Positions 1 to 7,519 are shown, counted from the first letter of the stretch. The stretch is DNA of 20,757 bases from Candidatus Zixiibacteriota bacterium (GCA_023132995.1 JAGLXI010000104.1:1-20757), one strand, 5' to 3'. Notes: generated from the letters alone by a model not told the origin. Translations and numbers: made by a program.

Positions 1-1
1 C

Positions 2-541
2 CATCTGTTCATTCCCGAGAAATACCGATGCAGCGCCTACACGGATGGACCACAGCCGATTGATGAAGGACAGACCATCTCACAGCCCTACATCGTAGCA
101 TCGATGACCGAGGAGCTGGAATTGACCTCCGGAAGCAGGGTTCTTGAGATCGGCACCGGGTCCGGTTACCAGACGGCAGTCCTGGCGGAAGTAGCTTCCG
201 AAGTATACACAATTGAGATCATTGCCCAACTCGCCGAAAGCGCCGAGCGCATTCTCAACAAACTCGGCTACAAAAATATCTTCACGCGACTGGGCGACGG
301 CAGCGCAGGATGGCCGGATGCAGCGCCGTTTGACGGCATCATCATCACCGCTGCGGCGCCGCGAATGCCCGATGCTCTACTGGCGCAACTGGCCGACGGT
401 GGCCGGATGATTGTGCCGGTCGGAAAATCTGTCTGGGAAAGTCAGAACCTGGTCAAATTGCGCAAAACCACACAGGGGATTGACAAAAGAGTCCTCTACC
501 CCGTTCGCTTCGTAGCTATGCATGGCGAGATCGAAGAATAA
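2..541 (+). CDS. pcm: Protein-L-isoaspartate O-methyltransferase, 5'-truncated by window edge
   Basis: Uses S-adenosylmethionine to methylate abnormal L-isoaspartyl residues in aged proteins, starting their repair. The frame is open from base 2, and residues before the first internal ATG (104) already match the family: HLFIPEKYR near the edge and the hallmark ISQPYIVA before MTEELEL. The SAM-binding motif I follows as VLEIGTGSGYQTAVL. About 179 residues are visible to the stop at 539-541; full-length bacterial enzymes are about 210-220, so only some 30-40 N-terminal residues lie outside the window. The C-terminal part (GGRMIVPVG, LYPVRFVAM) is normal. It converges with the DUF819 gene, with 30 bp between the stops. 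Its role in protein repair matches the nearby chaperone and protease genes. Family assignment is very secure; the start cannot be seen. Confidence 0.95.
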   Translation, partial: HLFIPEKYRCSAYTDGPQPIDEGQTISQPYIVASMTEELELTSGSRVLEIGTGSGYQTAVLAEVASEVYTIEIIAQLAESAERILNKLGYKNIFTRLGDGSAGWPDAAPFDGIIITAAAPRMPDALLAQLADGGRMIVPVGKSVWESQNLVKLRKTTQGIDKRVLYPVRFVAMHGEIEE

Positions 542-571
542 CCCCGCCACCGGAGTCATCTACTTACCTGT

Positions 572-1756
572 TTACTGAACCCAGTGACACAACATCGCCG
601 CGAGAATCGCAGCCGGGTTGCCGACAGCATATCCCAGCAGCGCCATAAGGATCGAGACGGGCACGAGGTTGGGGTTGTGGTAAGCCGCGACCACAGGCGC
701 CGAGGCCGCCCCGCCGATATTCGCCGCCGAGGCAATCGCCGCCGTGTGAACGTCGACCTTGAACAGCTTGGCCGCTCCCACCAGGAAAAAGCCGTGAATG
801 AATATCCAGACGTACGCCCCCAGCAGGAACCAGAAGACCGAGTCGCTCAGATTTGACAAGTCCGCCTTGGCCCCCATCCGCGCCACGAACAGGTAAACAA
901 GCGCCATCGCCAGCGCGTGCGAGCCGGGTATGCGGCTGGCCCTCGTGAACGAGAGAGCCACCCCGGTGAAAGTGACAATCAGAATCTTATAGGTGTTGGC
1001 TGAAATCACCGGTTCGTCTGCCGGTAGCGGCGGCAACATGCCGCTGAGCCAGGATGCCATGGCCGTAACTCCGAAGCCGAAAAAGGCCAGGTACAAGTAG
1101 TGCCGCATCTCTACCTTGCCCTTGTCGACGGTCAGTTCGGCGGCCGCCTTCTCCATGCGTTCCAACCGGGTTTTCGATATGCCCGTAAAGCGGTTGAACC
1201 AGCCGGCGAAGTTCTTCGAGGCTAACATGATCGGCAGCCAGATCAGGTAAACAGCGTTATCTGCGATCACGGCATAGCCGAAATCGAGCGTACTCTCGTC
1301 CAGGTCATAAGCTATCGCCACTGCAGCCATGTTGCCGGTGCCGCCGATCCAGCTTCCTGCCAGCGTTGCGAACGCCTTCCAGGCATCCGGGCCGAGACCG
1401 TGCTTGACCAGAAGAAACGCCACCGGCGCCCCGACCACCACGCCCAATGTCCCGAGCAGCATCACAAATACGCCCCGCCCCATGACGCGAACAGTAGCCA
1501 GGATATCCACATCGAGCAGCATAATCAGAAGGAACATGGGTAGGATATTGCTGCCCATGAAATCATACAGCGGCGATTTGGTCGGGATAACACCGCTGTT
1601 GGAGAGCGCCACCGGTATCAGGTAGATGAAGATCAGGGGTGGAAAGTAGTTGAAAAACTTCCACTCGGTCCGCTTCTCGAGGAAAAAGAAAAACGACGTT
1701 ACCGCCGCCAGCGTGGCCAGCACTCCGGCGGGTGAAGTAATGATAGCCAGATCCAT
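572..1756 (-). CDS. DUF819 (YjcL-type) multi-spanning membrane protein
   Basis: An integral membrane protein of the DUF819 family, probably a transporter; no substrate is known to me. The ATG at 1754-1756 gives 394 residues beginning MDLAIITSP and has a good Shine-Dalgarno (GGAAGGA, about 4 nt upstream). The frame extends to 1837, but those 27 residues look non-coding and lack a ribosome site. About ten hydrophobic segments are visible. Two glycine-rich motifs, GSWIGGTGNMAAV in the first half and ANIGGAASAPVV near the C-terminus, look like copies of one element, suggesting two internally related halves as in many secondary carriers. The gene stands alone, convergent with pcm and downstream of clpX on the same strand. 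Family call is secure, transporter role inferred. Confidence 0.85.
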   Translation of the reverse strand: MDLAIITSPAGVLATLAAVTSFFFFLEKRTEWKFFNYFPPLIFIYLIPVALSNSGVIPTKSPLYDFMGSNILPMFLLIMLLDVDILATVRVMGRGVFVMLLGTLGVVVGAPVAFLLVKHGLGPDAWKAFATLAGSWIGGTGNMAAVAIAYDLDESTLDFGYAVIADNAVYLIWLPIMLASKNFAGWFNRFTGISKTRLERMEKAAAELTVDKGKVEMRHYLYLAFFGFGVTAMASWLSGMLPPLPADEPVISANTYKILIVTFTGVALSFTRASRIPGSHALAMALVYLFVARMGAKADLSNLSDSVFWFLLGAYVWIFIHGFFLVGAAKLFKVDVHTAAIASAANIGGAASAPVVAAYHNPNLVPVSILMALLGYAVGNPAAILAAMLCHWVQ

Positions 1757-2119
1757 AATGTCCTTCCGATGTCTGTCTGTCTGGCGCAAATGTATTCCAT
1801 GTCCGGTAAGAATGCAAATTCCAATTTTCCGGTGCACAGGATGTTGCTGAAAAGGCGTTTCACCTTACTCGGAAACGAAATACGCCAAGATCAACGGCCT
1901 TGACATACCCGCGAAGGGGCCTCCAGCGGGTGTTGATACCAGTGGATTCCCGCGTGCGCGGGAATGACTTGTTATGGAAAGCAGTTGCTGTTTTGCGTTC
2001 TTTTCCGAGTTTTTCAACAAACTGATAGAGGCGTGATCCGCAGAGGCGGGGCGGGGTTGGCCGAGAGCCATGTTCGCGCGGAGGTTTCTAAGTACCGTAG
2101 GAGACAGACTACTGAGCCC
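1757..2119. other. Intergenic region between DUF819 gene and clpX, no gene
   Basis: This 363 bp stretch lies between the 3' end of clpX and the start of the DUF819 gene, both read leftwards. It holds REP-like palindromes (1912-1967). A possible hairpin with arms GGCGTTTC (1854-1861) and GAAATACGCC (1877-1886) would, on the minus strand, be followed by TTTTC and might end clpX transcription. A weak promoter-like pair for the DUF819 gene on the minus strand (TTGCAT, 17 bp spacer, TACATT) lies about 40-70 bp before its ATG. Short frames here have no recognisable protein features. Confidence 0.6.
1912..1967. repeat. REP-like palindromic repeat, copy 1
   Basis: Two adjacent imperfect palindromes. 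The first pairs CCCGC with GCGGG around a 13-nt loop. The second is GGATTCCCGCG-TG-CGCGGGAATGAC, with a 6-bp perfect inner stem. The 23-bp segment 1932-1954, with core ACCAGTGGATTCCCGCG, recurs in inverted orientation at 7616-7638 with one mismatch. The form GGATTCCCGC...GCGGGAATGAC resembles short interspersed palindromes seen between genes in many bacteria. It is non-coding. Confidence 0.75.
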
Positions 2120-3403
2120 CTACCCTGCTTTCTTCTTGTCCTTCTTGGCGTGGGTGATGATCCTGGGCCTCTTGCCGTCGGCGATGGCTGCCCTGGTCAC
2201 AACGACCTCGGCCACCTCCGGTTTGGAGGGGATTTCGTACATGACGTCCAGCATGGCCTTCTCAAAGATTGAGCGCAGCGCCCGGGCACCGGTCTTGCGT
2301 TCACGGGCTATCTCGACAGCCGCCTTGAGAGCTCCCTGCTCGAAACGCAGCTTGACACCTTCCATCTCCAGGAGCTTGCTGTACTGCTTGGTGAGAGCGT
2401 TCCTTGGCCCGGTCAGGATTTCCAGGAGGGCGGCTTCATCGAGCGGACGCAACGCCGTCGTAACGGGCAAACGGCCGACCATCTCGGGGATAAGACCGTA
2501 GCTGATGAGATCTACCGGTAGGACATGATCGTATATTTCCTCAGAGTTCTGATCAACCAGCCTTTTCTCGGCTTCGAAACCGACGACCTTGGCGCCCATC
2601 CGCCGGGCAATGACTCTGTCGAGACCATCGAAAGCACCACCACAGATAAACAGGATGTTGCTGGTGTTGATCTGGACGAACGACTGCTCCGGGTGCTTGC
2701 GTCCTCCTTTGGGTGGGATGTTGGCCACCGTCCCTTCCAGTATTTTCAGAAGCCCCTGCTGAACGCCCTCGCCGGAGACGTCGCGTGTGATCGAAGGATT
2801 GCCGTCCTTGCGGGCGATCTTGTCCAGTTCGTCGATGTAGATGATGCCGCGCTCGGTCTTCTGCTGATTGAAATCCGCCGCCTGGAACAAGCGCACCAGG
2901 ATATTTTCCACGTCCTCACCCACGTACCCGGCCTCAGTCAGCACGGTGGCGTCGGCAATCGTGAAGGGCACCTTGAGGAACTTCGACAGCGTGCGGGCGA
3001 TCAGCGTTTTGCCGGTGCCGGTAGGACCCAACAGCAGGATGTTGGACTTCTCAAGCTCAACATCATCGTCAGCAGGCTCCTTGCGGGATGGCCCGTGTTG
3101 AAGCTGCGCATTGACCCGCTTGTAATGGTTATAAACGGCCACCGAGACCGTCTTCTTGGTCTGCTCCTGCCCGATGACATACTGATCCAGGAAGTTCTTT
3201 GTCTCGGCGGGTGTGGGGATGCGTGAGATCTTCTCCTCGACCGTCACTTCGGGAGCATGGCTCAGCATGTCACTGCACAATTCGACGCACTCATCGCAGA
3301 TGAACGACTCGTGTCCTGAAAACAGCCGGTGTACCTGGCTGGCAGGCTTACCGCAGAATGAACAGCGACGCGGCATTCGTGGATGTTTGGTATCCTTTGG
3401 CAT
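2120..3403 (-). CDS. clpX: ClpX, ATP-dependent unfoldase of the ClpXP protease
   Basis: AAA+ hexameric unfoldase that recognises, unfolds and threads proteins into ClpP. The 427 residues match the family length. The N-terminal zinc-binding domain has Cys14, Cys17, Cys36 and Cys39. Walker A GPTGTGKT is at 126-133, pore loop GYVG at 159-162, Walker B IIYIDELDK near 187-195, the RKH loop at 235-237 and sensor-2 GARALR at 372-377. The ClpP-docking loop reads VGF (274-276) rather than IGF. The ATG at 3401-3403 is preceded by AGGAAG. It is the last gene of tig-clpP-clpX, 68 bp after the clpP stop; a TTGACA in that gap has no good -10, so I infer cotranscription. Confidence 0.98.
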   Translation of the reverse strand: MPKDTKHPRMPRRCSFCGKPASQVHRLFSGHESFICDECVELCSDMLSHAPEVTVEEKISRIPTPAETKNFLDQYVIGQEQTKKTVSVAVYNHYKRVNAQLQHGPSRKEPADDDVELEKSNILLLGPTGTGKTLIARTLSKFLKVPFTIADATVLTEAGYVGEDVENILVRLFQAADFNQQKTERGIIYIDELDKIARKDGNPSITRDVSGEGVQQGLLKILEGTVANIPPKGGRKHPEQSFVQINTSNILFICGGAFDGLDRVIARRMGAKVVGFEAEKRLVDQNSEEIYDHVLPVDLISYGLIPEMVGRLPVTTALRPLDEAALLEILTGPRNALTKQYSKLLEMEGVKLRFEQGALKAAVEIARERKTGARALRSIFEKAMLDVMYEIPSKPEVAEVVVTRAAIADGKRPRIITHAKKDKKKAG

Positions 3404-3471
3404 GGCTTCCTATGGCAGACGTTTCCGATTTTCGTACAACTGTCAATAGCAACACAGGCGGTTCGCCGGCG

Positions 3472-4086
3472 CTACTTCTCCTCCTCTTCAGAGTCATAGA
3501 CCTTGTCGATCAGACCATACTCTTTTGCTTCGACGGGAGACATAAAGAAGTTCCTGTCGGTGTCGGCTTCGATGACCTCCGGAGATTGCCCGGTATGCTT
3601 CACCAGAAGCTGGTTCAACCTCTTCTTGGTTTTCGCAAACTCCTCGGTCATGATAACCAGGTCGGAAACCTGACCCTGGGCGCCGGCCATCGGCTGATGT
3701 ATCATCACGCGGCTGTTGGGAAGAGCCGCCCGCTTGCCGTTCGTACCCGATGTCAGAAGAAACGCACCCATCGAAGCGGCGATGCCCATACAAGTAGTGG
3801 CCACGTCGGGTTTGATGAACTGCATCGTATCGTAGATAGCCAGCCCGGCCGTCACCGATCCGCCCGGCGAGTTGATGTAGACGAAGATGTCCTTTTCAGG
3901 GTCTTCCGCCTCCAGGAACAACATTTGGGCAATGACCAGATTGGCCACGTTGTCGTCAATGGGCGAGCCGATGAATATGATGCGATCCTTGAGCAGTCGG
4001 GAAAAAATGTCGTAGGCTCTCTCGCCGCGCCCGGTCTGCTCGACCACCATCGGCACGAGAAAATTGGAGTAAATCGTGTTGTCCAT
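3472..4086 (-). CDS. clpP: ClpP, serine protease subunit of Clp proteases
   Basis: Peptidase that forms two stacked heptameric rings and degrades substrates fed by ClpX or ClpC. I choose the ATG at 4084-4086 (204 residues, MDNTIYSNF) because AAGGA lies just upstream; the in-frame ATG at 4096-4098 has no ribosome site. The nucleophile is Ser105 in GIAASMGAF and the histidine is His130 in MIHQPMAG. Aligned by eye to E. coli ClpP (His122 to Asp171, 49 residues), the triad acid position falls on Asn179 (codon 3550-3552, AAC) in ADTDRNFFMS, where the usual sequence is DRD. Nearby Asp177 and Asp175 do not align with the catalytic position. Oligomer and axial regions look normal. The stop of tig lies 35 bp upstream. 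Confidence 0.97.
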   Translation of the reverse strand: MDNTIYSNFLVPMVVEQTGRGERAYDIFSRLLKDRIIFIGSPIDDNVANLVIAQMLFLEAEDPEKDIFVYINSPGGSVTAGLAIYDTMQFIKPDVATTCMGIAASMGAFLLTSGTNGKRAALPNSRVMIHQPMAGAQGQVSDLVIMTEEFAKTKKRLNQLLVKHTGQSPEVIEADTDRNFFMSPVEAKEYGLIDKVYDSEEEEK

Positions 4087-4121
4087 AGCTTCCTTCATTC
4101 AGAACTTGTTGTCTGAGCGTC

Positions 4122-5387
4122 CTAATTCTGCTTCTTGGTGGTCACCACTTTGGCCCCAGTCATCAGGAAATCAAGCACTTTCTCCTCTAAGATAGAGTCT
4201 TTGATGTCGGCCACCGCTCCTGATTTGGCCAGAGCTTCCCTGGCCTGTTCGAAACTCATCTGGTAGTTCTCTGCAAACATGCTAATCCGTTTTTCGGTAT
4301 CCGAGAGCAAAACCTCAACCTTTTCCTGCTCGGACAGTTTATGATACAGCATGTTCCAGCGAATAGTCCGAATTCCCACATCGCGGTAGTTCTTACGGAT
4401 ATCCGCTTCGTCAACGTCGTTGTAGCGCTTCTTGAATTCATCAGTCACGTTGGCCAGGTAGTTGTCCAGAAACGACTCTGGAACACTGATCTCGTTCTGG
4501 TTGCATATCTGCACAATGATCTGCCCCCGTTTGTCCTTCTCCTGACCTGCCTTCACCCGCTCCTTGATCTCCTCACGGATTTTCAATCTCAGTTCGAGGG
4601 CGGTCTCGGCCTGACCGGTCTGCCTCGCAAAAGCATCGTTGAACTCCGGCAGAACCTGCTCCCTGATTTCAGTAGCGCTCACGCGGTACTTCAGTTGTGC
4701 GCCGGCGTAGGTCGGGTCGGGGTAATCGTCGGGATAGTTGACCTCGACCTCTTTATCATCTCCAGCCTTCACACCCGGAAGCTGCTCTCGAAATTCCCTG
4801 ACCGTCTGAGGATTACCCAGGTCGATCTGCTGATCCTGAAATGAATCCTCTTTCAGCACCAGTCCCGGATCATGCAGCTTCTTGAGGTTGGCCACTACAA
4901 CGTCGCCGTCACGCGCCTCACGGTCAACCGGACGAGGAACTGAGAAGCGCTTGCGCAGCACCTCGACGAACTCGTCGACCTCTTGATCGCTGACCTCCAC
5001 TTCCTCGACCTTGACCTCAAGTCCGTCATAAGAGACGCTCTCAATATCCGGCATGACCTCAATCCGCGCAGTATACTGAAAACCGCCATCATCGCTGTAA
5101 TCGGCGTCGGTGACGTTGCCAAACGATGCCACCCGAAGATTCTCCTGGCGGGTTGCATCCGGGTAAGTCGCCTTCACAAGTTCAGTGGCAATGTCGGCCT
5201 TCACTTCGTCGCCGAACTCAGCTTTGATACGCGCCATCGGGGCTTTTCCCTTTCGGAAGCCCTTTACGGTTGTGTCCCTGCGGAGGTCCGCGAATTTCTT
5301 CTCGATCTCGTCAGCTACGGTCTCGGCCGGTATCTCGACCGAGATCTCACGCATCAGATCCTCAAGTACCTTTACTTCAACTTTCAA
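4122..5387 (-). CDS. tig: Trigger factor, ribosome-associated chaperone
   Basis: First chaperone to meet nascent chains at the ribosome exit tunnel. The frame is open upstream to 5519, but that extension runs into the tRNA-Leu gene and is not trigger-factor-like. Homology starts at KVEVKVLEDLMREISVEI, so I place the start at the TTG 5385-5387, with AAGGAG 9 nt upstream, giving 421 residues. The ribosome-docking signature GFRKGKAP is at 43-50. The FKBP-like middle domain (about 161-241) keeps DGDVV and KAGDDKEVEV, but the usual IPGFE motif is VREFRE and the phenylalanine-glycine loop is missing, so isomerase activity is doubtful. The helical C-terminal arms follow to the end (TTKKQN). First protein gene of tig-clpP-clpX. 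Confidence 0.95.
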   Translation of the reverse strand: MKVEVKVLEDLMREISVEIPAETVADEIEKKFADLRRDTTVKGFRKGKAPMARIKAEFGDEVKADIATELVKATYPDATRQENLRVASFGNVTDADYSDDGGFQYTARIEVMPDIESVSYDGLEVKVEEVEVSDQEVDEFVEVLRKRFSVPRPVDREARDGDVVVANLKKLHDPGLVLKEDSFQDQQIDLGNPQTVREFREQLPGVKAGDDKEVEVNYPDDYPDPTYAGAQLKYRVSATEIREQVLPEFNDAFARQTGQAETALELRLKIREEIKERVKAGQEKDKRGQIIVQICNQNEISVPESFLDNYLANVTDEFKKRYNDVDEADIRKNYRDVGIRTIRWNMLYHKLSEQEKVEVLLSDTEKRISMFAENYQMSFEQAREALAKSGAVADIKDSILEEKVLDFLMTGAKVVTTKKQN

Positions 5388-5492
5388 GATGTCGTGCTCC
5401 TTGTCCCACCTGCTTGCCCGCAGTAACCTCCGGGTATGGACCAACCAACCCCAACAGCCGCTACGGTTGGAGGCAGCCTGCCATAACATTTC

Positions 5493-5574
5493 TGCGAAAG
5501 GGGGGACTCGAACCCCCATTCCTTTCGGAACTGGATCCTAAATCCAGCGCGTCTGCCGGTTCCGCCACTTTCGC
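5493..5574 (-). tRNA. tRNA-Leu (anticodon UAG)
   Basis: An 82-nt cloverleaf on the minus strand. The acceptor stem is GCGAAAG with CTTTCGC plus discriminator A. The anticodon stem CTGGA/TCCAG carries loop TTTAGGA with anticodon TAG (plus-strand 5538-5540), reading CUA and CUN codons. The long variable arm TTCC-GAAA-GGAA is typical of class II tRNAs, and the T arm GGGGG-TTCGAGT-CCCCC is perfect. The 3' CCA is not encoded, so it must be added by tRNA nucleotidyltransferase. It lies about 105 bp before tig with no evident terminator between. Confidence 0.97.
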
Positions 5575-5586
5575 AATTACCAAAAG

Positions 5587-5615
5587 AATATAGCCTGAAT
5601 TGAATCTTTAGTCAA
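5587..5615 (-). promoter_or_regulatory. Sigma-70-type promoter for tRNA-Leu (and probably tig-clpP-clpX)
   Basis: On the minus strand, TTGACT (5610-5615) and TATATT (5587-5592) are separated by exactly 17 bp, near consensus. The predicted start falls just before the mature tRNA 5' end at 5574. I see no better promoter and no terminator between the tRNA and tig, so this may drive the whole cluster. Confidence 0.8.
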
Positions 5616-5820
5616 GAAAAGCGTGCCGCGCGAGGCGCATCCATTCATCCTCGGAAGCCGGCGGTTTCCTCATCATTGTGGTGTCGGGTGTCCCGAGGCT
5701 ATTCCGGAAATCGGCCAGGGGCAGACGGGGCGTCTGCCGCCCACGGATCATCAGTCATAGGTGAGCGCAGTCGAAGTATGGACTGAGGCACCACACGCCG
5801 GTACTCCACCTAATTATCTG
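5616..5820. repeat. Intergenic palindromes between tRNA-Leu and proS
   Basis: About 300 bp (5575-5877) separates the tRNA from the 3' end of proS. It contains a perfect 8-bp hairpin, GGCAGACG-GGG-CGTCTGCC at 5720-5738, and a second imperfect inverted repeat with arms TCAGTCATA (5751-5759) and TATGGACTGA (5777-5786) flanking GTGAGCGCAGTCGAAG. Both look like short interspersed repeats. A long open frame from 5761 on the plus strand is mostly antisense to proS and is not a gene. Confidence 0.6.
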
Positions 5821-5853
5821 CAAAAGAACGCACCTGTCGCTGTCGCAGGTGCG
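5821..5853 (-). terminator. Probable rho-independent terminator of proS
   Basis: On the minus strand, 25 nt after the proS stop, CGCACCTG and CAGGTGCG form an 8-bp perfect stem around a 9-nt loop, followed by TTCTTTTG. The T-tract is imperfect, but position and orientation fit the end of the proS transcript. Confidence 0.7.
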
Positions 5854-5877
5854 GTACCAATGTTCCTGAACCGCCCC

Positions 5878-7404
5878 CTAATACGCCTTGGCGAAAACGG
5901 CGTCGATCCTGGCCGGTGCGCCGCAGATCACGCATTTACCCGCCGTCCCGCTCTGCTCAAACGGCAGGCAACGAATCGTAACCTTCAACTCCGCCGATTT
6001 CTCCTCGCAGACCGGGCTTTCACACCACTTGGCCAGAACAAAACCGCCGTGGATTTCCGGTTTCTCGGTATCTTCCGGCGTGAAGTACTCCCGAAACGCT
6101 TCAAAGTCGCCAATGTCGCGATTGGTGTGCTCATCCAACAGAGCCTTCGCCTGTTGGAAGTAGTTGGCCTGTATCTCCGGGAGAGCAGCCACAACGGTAG
6201 CGGTGACCTCTTCCCGGTTGACACTTCGGGCGGCCTTTACCGGCTCATCGCGCCGCCCCATGAAGACACTCCCGGACTCCATGTCGCGGAAACCGATCTC
6301 CAGCCGAATCGGGGCGCCCTTTTTGACCCACTCCCATTTCTTTTCCACCGGGCGCATGTCCCTCTTGTCCACCAACACCGAGATATTGCCGCCGCCGTAG
6401 GATTCACGTCCGATGTCATCGGCTATCGATTGAGCGTAAACCATGATCCGGTCTTCCTGTCCAGGCTTGTTGAGCATGGGAATCACCACTACCTGTCTCG
6501 GTGCGATTCGAGGCGGCAGACGCAGGCCGTCGTCATCAGCGTGGACCATAACAAGGGCCCCTACCAGACGGCTCGAAACTCCCCACGAAGTAGTGTAAGC
6601 GGCCTCCTGTTCGCCGTCCCGATTCGAGAACTGAATCTCGAACGCGCGTGAGAAGTTCTGGCCGAGGAAGTGCGACGTTCCCGCCTGAAGCGCCTTGCGG
6701 TCCTGCATCATGCCCTCGATGCAGTAGGTGTTGACGGCGCCCGGGAAACGTTCCGCGGGCGTCTTCTCGCCGATGATTACGGGAATGGCCAGTTCCTCCT
6801 CCACGAACGGGCGATAGACATTGTGCAAAATCATAAGCGTTTCTTCCATCGCCTCCTTCTCGCTGACATGAGCAGTGTGCCCCTCCTGCCAGAGGAATTC
6901 GGTAGTGCGCAGAAATATGCGGGGGCGCATCTCCCATCTGACGACATTGGCCCACTGGTTGATCAGAAGCGGCAGATCACGGTAGGATTGAATCCAGCGG
7001 GCAAAAGATCGACCGATGATCGTCTCCGATGTCGGACGCACGATCAGCGGTTCTTCCAGTTCCCCGGTGGGAACGAGTCTGCCGGACTTTTCGACCAGGC
7101 GGTGGTGCGTGACTACCGCACATTCCTTGGCGAAACCCTCAACATGACCCGCTTCTTTCTCTAAGAAGCTCAGGGGGATAAACAGTGGGAAGTAGGCATT
7201 CTCATGCCCGGTGGCTTTTATCCGGTCGTCCAGACCACGCTGGAGCTTCTCCCATATCCCGTAGCCCCAGGGTCTGATGACCATACACCCCCGGACGCTT
7301 GACATCTCGGCCATGTTGGCGGCCTTGATAACCTGCTGATACCACTCCGGGTAATCTTCCTGTCTTGTCGGTGATATTGCGTTTTGCTGGCTCTTGGCAC
7401 TCAC
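5878..7404 (-). CDS. proS: Prolyl-tRNA synthetase, type 3 (archaeal/eukaryote-like)
   Basis: Class II synthetase that charges tRNA-Pro with proline. At 508 residues without the insertion (editing) domain of the E. coli type, it belongs to the shorter archaeal-like form. Class II signatures are visible: RPTSET (123-128), motif 2 around RWEMRPRIFLRTTEFLWQEG (157-175), GTSHFLGQNF (242-251), and motif 3 around GVSSRLVGALVM to DDDGLRLPPRIAP (275-302). The anticodon-binding domain follows. The C-terminal zinc domain has Cys461, Cys466, Cys491 and Cys494, spaced much as in the Thermus enzyme, and the chain ends in the conserved tyrosine (FAKAY). The start is GTG at 7402-7404; an AGGA lies 10 nt upstream. 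Transcribed alone from its own promoter. Confidence 0.97.
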   Translation of the reverse strand: MSAKSQQNAISPTRQEDYPEWYQQVIKAANMAEMSSVRGCMVIRPWGYGIWEKLQRGLDDRIKATGHENAYFPLFIPLSFLEKEAGHVEGFAKECAVVTHHRLVEKSGRLVPTGELEEPLIVRPTSETIIGRSFARWIQSYRDLPLLINQWANVVRWEMRPRIFLRTTEFLWQEGHTAHVSEKEAMEETLMILHNVYRPFVEEELAIPVIIGEKTPAERFPGAVNTYCIEGMMQDRKALQAGTSHFLGQNFSRAFEIQFSNRDGEQEAAYTTSWGVSSRLVGALVMVHADDDGLRLPPRIAPRQVVVIPMLNKPGQEDRIMVYAQSIADDIGRESYGGGNISVLVDKRDMRPVEKKWEWVKKGAPIRLEIGFRDMESGSVFMGRRDEPVKAARSVNREEVTATVVAALPEIQANYFQQAKALLDEHTNRDIGDFEAFREYFTPEDTEKPEIHGGFVLAKWCESPVCEEKSAELKVTIRCLPFEQSGTAGKCVICGAPARIDAVFAKAY

Positions 7405-7431
7405 TTCTCACTCATCCTGTATTTTTGCGAT

Positions 7432-7473
7432 CGGCTTACAGCCGCAGTGTCCCATAACAGGCCTCTGCGGCTG
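7432..7473 (-). promoter_or_regulatory. Structured proS leader with two mutually exclusive hairpins
   Basis: In the predicted proS mRNA leader (minus strand), CAGCCGCAG (7473-7465) can pair perfectly over 9 bp with CTGCGGCTG (7447-7439). Part of that second arm can instead pair with AGCCG (7436-7432) in a 5-bp, 3-nt-loop hairpin just before the ribosome site. The two folds exclude one another, as in attenuators. I see no T-box sequence. Function is inference. Confidence 0.45.
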
Positions 7474-7519
7474 CTTTTCAACGGAAGCGACCCCGTTGTC
7501 TGTCAGTCATATCGGTTGG

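Noticed and set aside
2525..3226. 233-codon open frame on the plus strand opposite clpX
   Set aside because: Shadow of clpX codon usage; no independent start signals.
3358..4116. 252-codon open frame on the plus strand opposite clpP and the start of clpX
   Set aside because: It is fully antisense to two certain genes, has no ribosome site and no recognisable protein features; open antisense frames are common at this base composition.
5388..5519. 44-residue N-terminal extension of trigger factor
   Set aside because: It overlaps the tRNA-Leu gene, has no homology and no ribosome site.
5761..6651. 296-codon open frame on the plus strand opposite proS
   Set aside because: Mostly antisense to the certain proS gene, begins inside an intergenic palindrome and resembles no protein family.
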